Below are positions 43,701 through 54,503 of a stretch of 64,000 nucleotides of DNA, in pieces (position 1 is the stretch's first letter; every line of letters starts with the position of its first letter). The DNA comes from Rebecca billardiae RCC1528. Taxonomy: Eukaryota; Haptophyta. The notes beneath the pieces were generated by a model. The model made no database searches. It was not told the DNA's origin and saw only the letters and a program-made list of their open reading frames with translations. The translations under genes were made by a program, and so were the position numbers. The DNA lies in the NCBI GenBank assembly GCA_965240325.2, contig OZ251239.1, positions 1,302,001 through 1,366,000 of the forward strand, given 5' to 3'.

Positions 43701-46700
43701 GGCGGCGCGGCGGCGCGCGCGCGCGTACGTGAGCGCGCGCCGCGCCTGCCGCGCGCGCGCCGCGCGCTGCAGCGTCGTCGCCGCCGCGCGCCGCCGCGCG
43801 AGCGCGGCCGCGTGCGCGGCGCGCGCCGCGTGCGCGCGCCACGCGGCCTGCACCGCGGTGGCGGCGGCGGCGCGGCGCTCGCGCTCGGCGGCGACGGCGC
43901 GGCGCGCGGCGCGGCCGCGCCAGCGGCGCGCGAGCGTCGTCGCCGCGCGGAACCGCCGCCGCGCCTCGCGCCGCGCCTCGCGCCGCGCGACCGCCGCGCG
44001 CCGCGCGGCGGCGATGGCGGTGGCGGCGCCGCGCCGGCGCGCCGCGGTCGCGTCGCGTCGCGCGCGCGCGAGCAGGCCGCGCGCGCCCGCCTGCGCGATG
44101 GTGGCGGCGGCGGCGCGGGTGCGGCCGCGGTGCGCGGAGGCGCGGCGGCCGTTGCGCGCGCGCCACGAGCGCGCGATGTGCGTCGCCGCGCGCTCGCGCG
44201 CCGCCGCCTCCGCCGCGGCCGCCTGCCGCGCCGCGCGGCCGCGCGCCGCCGACTGCGCGCGGGTCGCCGCGGCGCTCCACGCGGCGCGGCGCGCGGCGGT
44301 GGCGGCGCGCGCCTGCGGCCCGCGCGCGAGGCGCGCCTGGATGCGCGTGGCGGCGAGGCGCTCGGCGCGCGCGCGCGCGAGCGCGCGCCGCTCCCGCCGC
44401 GCCGCCGCGCCGCGCGCGCCAGCTTGCAGCGCCGTCGCAGCGTCGCGCTCATCGCGCGCGCGCGCGAGCGCGGCGCGCCGCCGCGCGGCGGCGCGGCGGC
44501 GCGCGGCGGCCTCGATGCGCGTCGCCGCGGCCGTGTCGCGCGCGAAGCGGCGGCGGCCGGCCTCGGCGTGCGCGGCGCGGCGGCGCGCGTGCGCCTGCAG
44601 CGTCGTCGCCGCGCCGAGCGCGCGCGCGCGCGCGAGCCGCGCCGCGCGCCCGCGCGCCGCCGCGGCGATGGCAGTTTGCGCGAGCCCGCGCGCGACGGCG
44701 CGGCGCGCGGCGGCGGCGAGGCGCGTGGCGGCGGCGCGGCGGCGCAGCGCGCCGAGCCGCGCGGCGCGAAGCGCGGCGCGGCCGCGCTCGTGCGCCTGGA
44801 GCAGCGTGGCCGCGGCGTGCCGCGCGCGCGCCTCCTCGGCCGCCGCCGCGCGCGCCGCGCGCCCGCGCGCCGCCGCCTGCACCGCCGTCGCCGCCGCGTC
44901 GCGCGCCGCGGCCGCGTCGGCGGCGGCGCGGCGCGCGGCCGCGCCGCGCCACGCGGCCGCGAGCGCCGTCGCCGCGCGGCGCCGACGCGCGGCGAGCTGC
45001 GCGGCGCCGCCGCCGAGCGCGGAGCGCGCGGCGGCGGAGCGCCACGCGGCGGCGAGCCGCGTCGCCGCGCGCCGCCGCAGCTCGGCGCGCGCGCGCGCCG
45101 CCGCGCGCGCCGCGCGGCCGCGCTCGGCGGCGGCGAGCGCGGTCGCCGCGCGGCGCGCGGCGGCGCGCGGGCCGCGCGCGTACGCGGCGGCCGCCGAGCG
45201 CCCGCGCCAGCGCGCGCCGAGCACGCGCGCGGCGGCGTCGCGCGCGCGCGCGTCGGCGGCGGCGGCGGCGCGCGCGGCGCGCCCGCGCTCCGCCGCCGCG
45301 ATCGCTGTCGCCGCGCCGCGCCGCGCCGCGCGCGCGCGCAGCCCGGCGACGCGCGCCGCCGCGCGCCGCCGCGCCGCCGCCTGCAGAGCGGTGGCGGCGC
45401 GCGCGCGCGCGCGCCGCGTGCGCTCGAGGCGGGCGGCGCGGCGGCGCGCGGCGGCCTGCAGCGCGATGGCGGCGGCCTCGCGGCGGCGGCGCTCGCGCTC
45501 GGCCGCGACCGCGCGCCGCGCGAGCAGCGCGCGCGCGCCCGCCTGCGCGCGCACCGCGGCGGCGGCGCGCGCGGCGGCCGCGGCGCGGGCGCGCGCGCGC
45601 GCCGCGCGGCCGCGCTCGGCGGCGGCGAGCGCGGCGGCGGCGCGGCCGCGCGCGGCGGCGGCGGCGGCGGCGTCGGCGCGCGCGGCGTGGCCGCGCCAGC
45701 GCGCGCCGAGCGCGGTCGCCGCCGCGCGCCGCGCCGCGCCCTCCGCGCGCGCCGCCGCGCGCGCCGTGCGCCCGCGCTCGGCGGCGGCGATGGCGATGGC
45801 GGCGCGCAGCGCGGCGCGGCGCGCGCGCTCGGCGCGCGCCGCGCGCCGCGCGGCCGCGCCGCGGCCGCCCGCGGCGAGCGCGGTGGCGGCGAGGGTGCGG
45901 CGGCGCGCCTCGCGCCGCGCGCGCGCGTCGGCGCGGTCGACCATGCCGCGCGCGCCCGCCGCGAGCGCCGTCGCGCCGCGCTGCCGCCGCCGCTCCTCGC
46001 GCGCCGCGCGCGCGCGCGCGCGGTCGGCCATGCCGCGCGCGCCCGCGGCGAGCGCGCTCGCCGCGCGCTGCCGCCGCCGCGCCTCGCGCCGCGCGCGCGC
46101 GTCGGCGCGGTCGACCATCCCGCGCGCGCCCGCCGCGAGCGCCGTCGCCGCGCGCCGCCGGTTGCGCTCGCGCACGAGGATCGACGCGATCACGCGGTCG
46201 GCCTTGCCGCGCGCCACCGCCTGGATGGTCGCGGCGGCGCGCTCGCGCCGCCGCGCGTCGCGCAGCGCCGCCGCGCGCGCGCGGCCCGCGTCGCCGCGCG
46301 CGCGCGCCTGCAGGCGCGTGGCCGCGGCCTCGCGGCGGCGCGCCTCGCGCAGCGCGCCGACGGCGCGGCGCGCTCGCACGCCGCGCCACGCGCTGCTCAG
46401 CCGCGTCGCCGCGTGGTACCGCCGCCAGTACGTCGCGAGTCGCTCGCGCTCGCGCGCGCGGCGCGCGCGCTCCGCGCGCGCCGCGTGCCGCCTGTAGCAC
46501 CGCTGGATGTGCACCGACGCCGCGCGCATCGCGGCCAACTGCTCGGCGGTGCGAGCTCGCTCCTCCGCGACGCGCTGACGGGCGTACGCCTCCGCCGCCG
46601 CCTTGCGCCGCAGCTTGCCCGCGCGCTTGCGCGCCGCGCGGCAGCGCGCGGCGCACTGCAGCGTCAGCGCCGCGGTGCCGCGCGCGCGCAGCCGCCGCAC

Positions 46701-49700
46701 GCGCCGCGCGGCGAGCCGGCGGCGCGCGGCGGCCTGCAGCGCGATCGCGGCGGCGCGGCGCTCGGCGCGCCGCCGCCGCTCGCGCGCCGCGCCGCGCCGC
46801 CGCGCCGCCGCCTGCAGCGCCGTCGCCGCGTCGCGCCGCGCGGCCGCGGCCGCGGCGACGCGCCGGCCAGCGCGGCCGCGCGCGCGCCGCTGGATGGCGC
46901 GCGCGGCACCGTCGCGCCGCGCGCGCTCGGCGGCGAGCGCGGCGGCGAGCGCGCGCGCGCCGTTGCCGCGCGCGAGCGCTTGGATGGCCGTGGCCGCGCG
47001 CTCGCGCCGCCGCGCCTCGCGCAGCGCCGCCGCGCGCGCGCGCTCGGCGTTGCCGCGCGCCACCGCCTGGATCGCCGCGGCGGCGCGCTCGCGCCGCCGC
47101 GCGTCGCGCGCCGCCGCCGCGCGCGCACGGCCCGCGCCGCCGCGCGCGCGCGCCTGGATGGCTGCGGCGGCGAGGTCGAGGCGGCGCGACTCGCGCGCGC
47201 GCGCCGCCGCGCGCCGCGCGGCCATGCCGCGCGCCGCCGCCTGCATCGCCGTCGCGGCCGCGCCGACGCGGCCGCGCGCCGCCGCGCCCGGCGCGGCGCG
47301 CGCCGCGCGGCCGCGCGCGACGGCCTGCACGCGCGTCGCCGCCGCGTGCCGCGCGCGCTCGAGTGCCTCCGCCTCCTCGCGCCGCCGCTGCTCCGCCTCG
47401 AGCGCCGCGCGAGCCTCGCGCTCCGCCGCCGCCTCCGCCTGCGCCGCCGCGAGCGCCGCCTCGAGCGCGGCGATGCGCTCGGCGGTGCGCGGCGTCAGGC
47501 CGCCGCCGGTGGCGCTGGGCGGCGCGGCGGGCGCGGCGGCGGCGGGCGCGGTCGAGGGCGCGCCCGCTGCGACGAGCGCCGCGCCGCCGGCTGCCACGCC
47601 TGCCACGCCGCCCGCCGCGGCGGCGGCCGCGGCGGCCGCGTCGGCGTCGGCGGCCGCGTCGGTGTCGGCGTCGGCTGCCGCGCCGCCGCCGTCCGCCTCC
47701 GCCGCGCCGGCCGTGGCCGCGGCCGCGGCCGCCGCTTGGGCGCTCGCCGCATCGGCCGAGCCGCCGTGCGTCGCATCGCCGTCGGCGGCCGAGCCCTCGG
47801 CCGCGCCCTCGCCGCCCGCCTCGGCCGCCGCCGCCGCGGCGTCGGGCGCGACGGCCGGCGCCGCGCCGCGCTCGGCGGCCGACAAAGCGTCCGCCGCGCG
47901 CTCCGCCTCCGGAGCTGGCGGCGCCGTCGCCGCGGGCGCGGCGGCGGACGCGGCGCCGGAGTCCGATGGCGCGGCCGCGGCGTCGTCTGGCGCCTCCGCG
48001 GGGCCCGCGTCGGCCGGCTCGGCGGCCGGCGCCACGCTCGCCGCGGCGGCCGCCGGCGCGGGCGCGCCGTCGGCCGCCGCCGCCGCGCCATCGCCCGCCG
48101 CGGCGTGCGCGGGCGCGGCGCCGCCCTCAGCCTCCGCGCCCGCCGCCCCGCCCTCGCCGCCGGCACCGACACCCAGCACGCTCGCCGGCGCGGCCGCGGC
48201 CTCTGGCGCCTCCTCCGACGGCAGCACCGCCGCCGCCGCCGCCGCCCCTTCCGGCACCGCCGCCGCGTCGTCGGCGTCAGCGGCGGGCGCGGCCGGCGGC
48301 GTGTCTGCCGCGGGCGCGGCCTGCGCGGCGGCCGGCGCGGCGGCCGGCGGCGCCGCGGCAGCGTCCGCGCCGGCTGGCTGCGCGCGCGCCGCGTCGGCGG
48401 CGTCGGCGGGCGCCGGCGCGGGCTCAGCCAGCGCGGGCGCGCCGCCGCGCTCGTCGTCGGCGGCGGCGGCGGGCGGCGCGGCGCGCGCGGCGGGCGCGGG
48501 CGCTGCGGCTACGGGCGCGGCGGCGGCGGGCGGCGCGGCGGCGGCGGGCGGCGCGGCCGGGCGCTCCGGCCTGCCGCGCAGCCGCCAGCGCGCGAGCGCG
48601 CCGCGCGCCGCCGCCTCGATCCGCACCGCCGCGAGCACCAACCTCGTCGCGGGCGCCGCCTGCAGGTTCGCCTCGGCGCCGCGCGCGATCTCCGCGATGA
48701 AGGAGGAGTCGGAGAGCGCGAGCGAGCGGAGCGTCGCCGCGGCGTTCTGCGCGTGCAGGAAGGAGGCCACGTTGGTGTTCTCCGCGACGGCGGGGTCGGA
48801 GAGGCAGTTCTGCAGCGTCGCGGTCGCGTACAGCCTAGTCGCCTCGTCCTCCAGCGCGAGCAGGTGCGCGCACACCTCGAAGCCGCCGCCGTCCACCACG
48901 AGCTGCGCGCCGCCGATGTCGGCCACGTTGGCGAGCACGCACGCGCACATCGCCACCGTCTCGTCGCGCTCGAGCTCGTACGTCTCGTGGATCAGCGCGA
49001 CGACGGATGGCACGAGCTCATGCCGCTCGGCGACGCTGATGGCGGACGCGTGCAGCGGCTCGGGCAGCTCCGCCACCGCCGCGGCGAGCTTGCCCACCGC
49101 CGCCTCGCGCGCCTCGATGCGCGTCGCCTTGGGGCGCATCCGGCGCGCGAGCCGGCCGAGCGCGCGCAGCGGGTCGGGCGCGCCGCCGCCGTCGGCCGAG
49201 GCGACGGAGGCGTCGGAGGCCGAGCCGTAGCCGCCGCTGCCGCCGAGCGCGTCGGCGGACGACTGCGGCGCGAGCCGGTCGGGCGAGAGCGGCGGCGAGA
49301 GGCTCGCGCCCTCGTCCGCGTCGTCGGCGTCGGCGTCGCCGCCGTCCGCGCGCGCCGCCGGCTCGGCGGGCGGCGCGGGCGCGACCGCGCGCGCGGCGGC
49401 GGCGGGCGCGGCGCCGCGCTCCGCGCCGGAGGCGGCGGCGTGCTGCTGCTGCCGCGCCGCCGCGCCGCGCGCGCGCGCCTCGCGCGTCGACTCGCGCGCG
49501 AGGTACCCGCGCGCCCACGCCTGCAGAACCACCGCGGCGCGCAGCCAGTACGCGCCCGGCGCCATCGCGTCGTTCTGCGCCGCGCCCGCCGCCATCTCCG
49601 CGACCAGCGGGATCTCCGAGCCCTCGAGCTCGGCGAGGCGCGCCTGCGCGCCCGATCGCCACACTGCGTCGGCCACGCTGGGGTCCGCGCCGACGGCCTC

Positions 49701-51050
49701 GTCGGAGAGCGCGTTCTGCGCGAGCGCGCACGCGTACAGCTGGATCGCGACGTCGGCGGACATGAGCAGCGACAGCGCGAGCGCAAGCCCGCCACCGTCG
49801 ACGACCGCGCGCGCGCCGCCAATGCTCGCGACGTTAGCCAACACGCAGAGCACCATCGCCACCGTCGCCGCGGGCGTGGGCGCGTCCGCGCCGCCGCCGC
49901 CGCCCGCGTCCGAGTCCGCCTCCGCGCCGTGCGACGGGTTGGACAGCTCGTCCGAGCCGACGATCGCGGCGCGCGCCGACGCGGCCGCGCGCTTGGCGTC
50001 GTCCGGCGGGTCGCGCGGCACCCAGCGCACGAGTGCTGCGGTGGGCAGGCCCGAACCCTCCGTCGCCGTCAGCAGGATGGCCGCCTCGGCCGCCGAGTCC
50101 GCCGCCTCCTGCGCGGGGGGCGGGGGGCGCGGGAGGGCGCGCGGCTGAGCGGGAGCGCGGCGGTGCGCGGTGCGCGGCCGTGCGCGCGCGCGGTGCCGCG
50201 GCCGCGCCGCGCCACGCCGCGCGCGCTCAGGGCCGCACCTCGCGCGCGGTGGGCAGCAGCAGCAGCTGGCAGTGCGCTCGGCCCAGGCTGACGAGCGCGC
50301 CGATCAGGTCGGCGCGGAGGACGTCGAGCATCGTGCCGGGCTGCAGCTCGGGCGGCACCTCGGCGAGCAGCTCGGCGAGCTCGGATGCCGCCGCCGAGCC
50401 CGAGCGCCCGCCCGCGCGCACCGTCGCCGCCAGCTTCGACAGTTCGGACTCCGGTCTGAGTGCGCGCGCGCGCGCGCGGTCGGCCATGCCGCGCGCGGCG
50501 GACTGGATCGTTACGAGCCGGCCGAGCGCGTAACGGCCGAACGCGCCGTGCAGGTTCTCGAGCGCGCCCTCGGCGACGGCCGCGACGCCCGAGTCCGACG
50601 CGTCGTTGAGCAGCGGCTCGAGCAGCGCTTGCACGCCTGCGCGCACACGCACACACGCGCGCACACGCGAACGCACACACGCGCACGCACACACACACGC
50701 GCGCGCACACGCACACACGCGGACGCACACACGCACGGCGGGAGCGAGCGAGGCGGCGGGTGAGCGCCGTGCGCGCGCGCACGCGCACGCCCTGCGCGCG
50801 CGGCTTGCGCGCGCACCCAGCCGCTCCGCGTAGTCCGCCACCACCACGTCCGCCGCGAGCTCCTCGTCTGACAGCACGTTCTGCACCGCAGCGGCAGCAT
50901 ACAGCTTGACAGACGCGTCGTCCGCCTGCAGCAGGCGGACGCAGAGCTCGAAGCCGCCGCCCTCGACGACGAGCGAGGCGGAGCCCACGTCGGCGAGGTT
51001 CGCGAGCACGCACGCGCACAGCGCCACCACGTTGTCGTTCGCCTGCAGCC

Positions 51051-51081
<31 letters not shown>

Positions 51082-52369
51082 GCGCGCGCGGCGACGGCGA
51101 CGGCGGTGTGGTCAGCGGCGCGGCGCGGCGCGGCTCGGCGCGCGGCGGGGCGCTCCGGCCAGCACGCACGCGGAGGCGCGCGCGCGCGCGCACCAGCTGC
51201 CACGCCTCGTTGATCAGCGCGCACACGTGCGCCACCAGCTCGCCCTCGCGCGCCGCCTCGTGCGCCTCCGCCTCCTCCGCGGGGGAGATGTCAGCGACGA
51301 GGGCGGCGACGCGGCGCGCGGCCGCCTCGCGTGTCTCAAACGAGTTTTGCGCGGGCGCGGCGGCGGGGTCTGCGCCCTGGAAGGCGGGCGCGAGCTGGCG
51401 GCAGAGCATGCGCAGCCTCGCCGGCCGCTCCCGCCGCCGCGTCGCCAGCCCGCGCGCGTGCGCCTGCAGCCGCACTACCGCCGCCTCCTCCGCCGCCGAG
51501 CGCTCCGCCTCGTGAGCCAACCGCACAGCCAGCGCCTCGCCCAGCCGCGAGACGTCCACCTGCGCCTTGAGCCGCTCGGCGTGCGCGTCGGAGCAGGCCT
51601 GCACGTTGACCAGCGCGCCTGGTGGGTCGCGGGCGCGCGCGCGCGCGCGCGCGAGCGCGCGCGTGCGTCAGGTGGGCCGGCGCGCGCGGCGGCGCGCGGC
51701 GGCGCGCGGCGCGCGCGGGTGGAGCGCGCGCCGCACCTGTGGCGATGCGCGCAACCTCCGCGTCGTCGCCGTCCATCAGGCGCGAGAGCGCGTCGACGCC
51801 GCCGAGGTCGAAGAGCCTGTCGACGCACTCCGTGTCCGCCAGCATGTTCTGCACGCCCGCGGCTGCGCTCGGCGCACCGAGCGGGCGCGGCGGCGCGAGG
51901 CGCGCGGCGCGGCGCGGCGCGGCGGCGGTCGGTGCGCGCGTGCGGCACGGCCGCGCGAGCGCGCGCGCGCGCGCGCGGCGCGCGCACCGGCGTAGTAGTG
52001 GAGCGACGGGTTCGTCGAGTCGAGCATGCCCACGAGCAGCTCGAACGCGCCCGCGCCCTTCGCCTCCGCGTGCGCGCCAATGTCTGCCAGGTTCACGACA
52101 ATGCTGAGCCCGATGAACGCGAGGCGGAGCTGGCCGGGGTCGGTGTTCGAGTCGTGGAGCGAGCGCAGCGCGTCGACGAGCGCGGGCAGGAACGCGTGCT
52201 CCCGCACCGCCTCGAGCAGCTCGGGCACCTGCTCGTCCACCGCGCTCGCGCTGAGGCGCGCGACCGACTCGATCGCCGCCTCCGCCTCCGCGGACACGCC
52301 CGCGCGCAGCTGGCGCGCGGCCTCGGCGACGCGCCAGGAGGTGGTGGGGTTGCGTGGGGTCTCGTCCAT
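40778..52369 (-). CDS. Giant armadillo-IQ repeat protein, ten exons, about 3350 residues
   Basis: Inferred exons: 52369-51988, 51862-51737, 51618-51194, 51042-50817, 50636-50239, 50108-43545 (6.56 kb), 43409-43231, 42917-42692, 42462-42217 (or 42214) and 42049-40778; all junctions are GT-AG and frame-consistent. Residues 1 to about 1020 form four ARM-like modules (VVNLADIG/VLANLADVG/VLANVASIG/VLANVADIGG, VV-GGGF, LYA-A-QN-LSD) each ending in an IQ motif (VRLQAHARG, VTIQSAARG, VVLQAWARG, VRIEAAARG). An Ala/Pro-rich linker and a coiled coil (IAALEAALAAAQAEAAAERE) precede an array of some 55-60 IQ-like repeats of 22-27 residues, coded at 47345-42430; the last spans an exon junction (VAIQ|AAWRGYAARR). 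The C-terminus is helical then low complexity. IQ motifs bind calmodulin or myosin-like light chains, so a Ca2+-regulated cytoskeletal scaffold is inferred. The long plus-strand frames over this locus are composition artefacts. Confidence 0.85.
42467..42545. repeat. Telomere-like minisatellite in an intron
   Basis: About five tandem GGGTTGGGGGTTA units (13 bases) within the intron at 42463-42691 of the ARM-IQ gene. They contain TTAGGG words. On the sense strand the repeat is C-rich and lies directly before the CCCTCAG acceptor, so it doubles as the pyrimidine tract. Confidence 0.92.
42940..43030 (-). promoter_or_regulatory. Long AT-containing polypyrimidine tract at a 3' splice site
   Basis: On the sense (minus) strand of the ARM-IQ gene the 313-base intron 42918-43230 ends with some 70 bases of almost pure T/C, unlike the GC-rich introns around it, followed by GCAG at the acceptor. 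Confidence 0.75.
50640..50740. repeat. (CA)n-rich tract in an intron
   Basis: CACACG/CGCACA dinucleotide-like repeats fill the intron 50637-50816 of the ARM-IQ gene. Confidence 0.85.
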
Positions 52370-52869
52370 GCCGTGCGGCGGCGCGGGCCCGCGCCCGCCG
52401 GGCCGATCCGCTGGCGCTCCGCGCCTGCCGCTGTGCGCGCGGCAAGCCCCGGGAGCTGTGAGGCGGCCTCGCCGCCACTTGCCTGTTGTGTTGGCAGGAT
52501 CGAGTAACAAGCGCCCGCCACGGAGAGCTCCGGACTTGGGGCAGAAGTTCAGAAGTCGACGGGACTCTCAAAGCGGGTTTGTGGGGCGCACTGATGAATA
52601 GGGGGTCATTCATCTCAGCTCATATATACAGCTCGAACAGCTTGAACAACTACATAGTAAGACCGCAGTTCGCGGTAATGGTGATGAATACAGTACTCTA
52701 CCCCCATGACCTTCGCGGCTATGTATCTAATCAAGGTACGAGCACGGTCGCACCAAGGAAGGGGCTGTCGCACAGCCTAAACCGTGTGCGTTGGTTGGCA
52801 GCCCGCCGGCATCGCCGGAGTGGCAAGGGCTCTGACGGCTGGGGGACAGTGCCGCGGCAGCCGCGCACG

Positions 52870-52917
<48 letters not shown>

Positions 52918-54503
52918 ACACACACACACACACACACACACATTCACACACACGCACGCACACACACACACACACACACACACGTGTCGCACCGCGCACG
53001 GGCAGCCTGAGCATGGCCGCCATGACTCACACCATGCGCACGCGCCCGCTGGTGCCCGCGAACAGGGTTATTCGTCCGCTGCACCGAGACGGTCGTCACC
53101 GGGGCGTGGTCGGGCAATCTAGCCATGCACCCCTGCAGAGCACACGCTGCGTCACGGTCGCTGTAGGTGCGTCACTCGAGGAAGGGTAATGACGTCGGGC
53201 GGATGCACTGGTGCTTTGTTGTGGTTCGGGGCGGTGCTATCTATTGATGACGACAGCGCACAGGCTTGTGAGGCATTACTCGCGCTCCTCTCACCACCAC
53301 CGCAGTCAGTCTGCTGCAGCCAACCGACCCCCCTGTAGTCCTTTTCGCCAGGCGCAGCCCTGCGACGGCCGACGTGGCTCCTTCTCTGCCCCTGGCAGTG
53401 GGCTGTGGGCACCGTGGCACAGTGTGATGGCGTCTGCTGCGGTAGCCAGTGCTCATCAGCAACTACGTCAACAGTGTGACATACTGTCTGAAGTGCACGG
53501 TATCCTGAGAGCTCCGGCCAGGCACGGCCGGGTCTAAGCGGTGCCCAACCAATGCGTGATGATGGGCGATCTTATTGGCTTCATTCTTGCTGAGCGGTAG
53601 CAGTACAAGCGTGCAAGATACGTCGCCACTTCACTGGCGAAGTAGTATATGCCTTCTACTTCCTCCAGACAGCACGGAGTAGCACCATCCAACAGCGAGC
53701 AGACAGAGTAGTGGCCGACTGAAATCTGGCGGCGGGCGCGGCGGCGCAGCACCATCAGTCAGCATACGCCACGGACGGAGAAGATGCCCAGCAGTGCCGC
53801 TGCAGTGGTCACAATGCCGCCGCATCCATCGATATACTTTTCGACTTGTTGTTTGGTCAAGGCGTGTCTTGTGACAAGGCTGCTGCATGTCTACGATATG
53901 CTGTAGTGCGCGCCCGCTACGAGTGAGCCTTTGCACACGCCGTGCATGGCATTGCTCATGACATTCATTGCTCATGAAGTGGCCGTTCGTACAATCGTCC
54001 GGCAGGGCTATCCCTCCAAAGCCGACCAGGCAGACCGCATATTGTACAGCAGTAAGGGCAACCGCATGATGAACGAGTCCGACGACTGCACGTACAGCGG
54101 CATCCCTGGCCATCTACGACCTCCGTATGATCTGCATCGGCGACGACTCCCTCACCCGCGGCCAACGCGCTCACATTCTCCGTCTCCAACCAGTCCTTCT
54201 TAGGCACTTCTTACCCGGTACCGGTCTGTTTTGTGGCGGTGTCTTTGCGCAGTGTTGGATGGCGTCAATCACGCCTTAACCAAGTGTGCACGTTAAAACA
54301 TAGTAAACTGTACAGTATCGCCCCGCTTCGGCTTGGTTCATTCATCAGCCTGCTTTGAGACCAGATTCGCACGCTCGATGGGGCCCTTGCCAGCGGTTCG
54401 TGCAACGGCGGGAAATAAGGTCGTCCTGGCACAGCATGCAAGTTCAGTGGCCGCTGTGATGCCGGCTGATGCGCCAAGGATGAGCGCTCGATGAGCGCGC
54501 TTG
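52370..54503. other. Lower-GC intergenic region
   Basis: Lies between the divergent ARM-IQ gene (-) and the low-complexity ORF (+). It has a long CA repeat. Short frames near 53930-54110 (YPSKADQADRILYSSKGNRM) look weakly protein-like but are unsupported. Confidence 0.5.
52872..52982. repeat. (CA)n microsatellite
   Basis: About 110 bases of CA dinucleotides with occasional G or T interruptions. Confidence 0.95.

Noticed and set aside
43242-50291. 2349-residue open frame on the plus strand
   Set aside because: It lies antisense to the ARM-IQ exon and consists almost only of Arg, Ala and Gly. GC-rich codons without A/T in the third position leave all frames open; the minus strand carries the real IQ and ARM motifs.
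52872-52982. Val/Cys repeat proteins encoded across the CA tract
   Set aside because: They are translations of a dinucleotide microsatellite.
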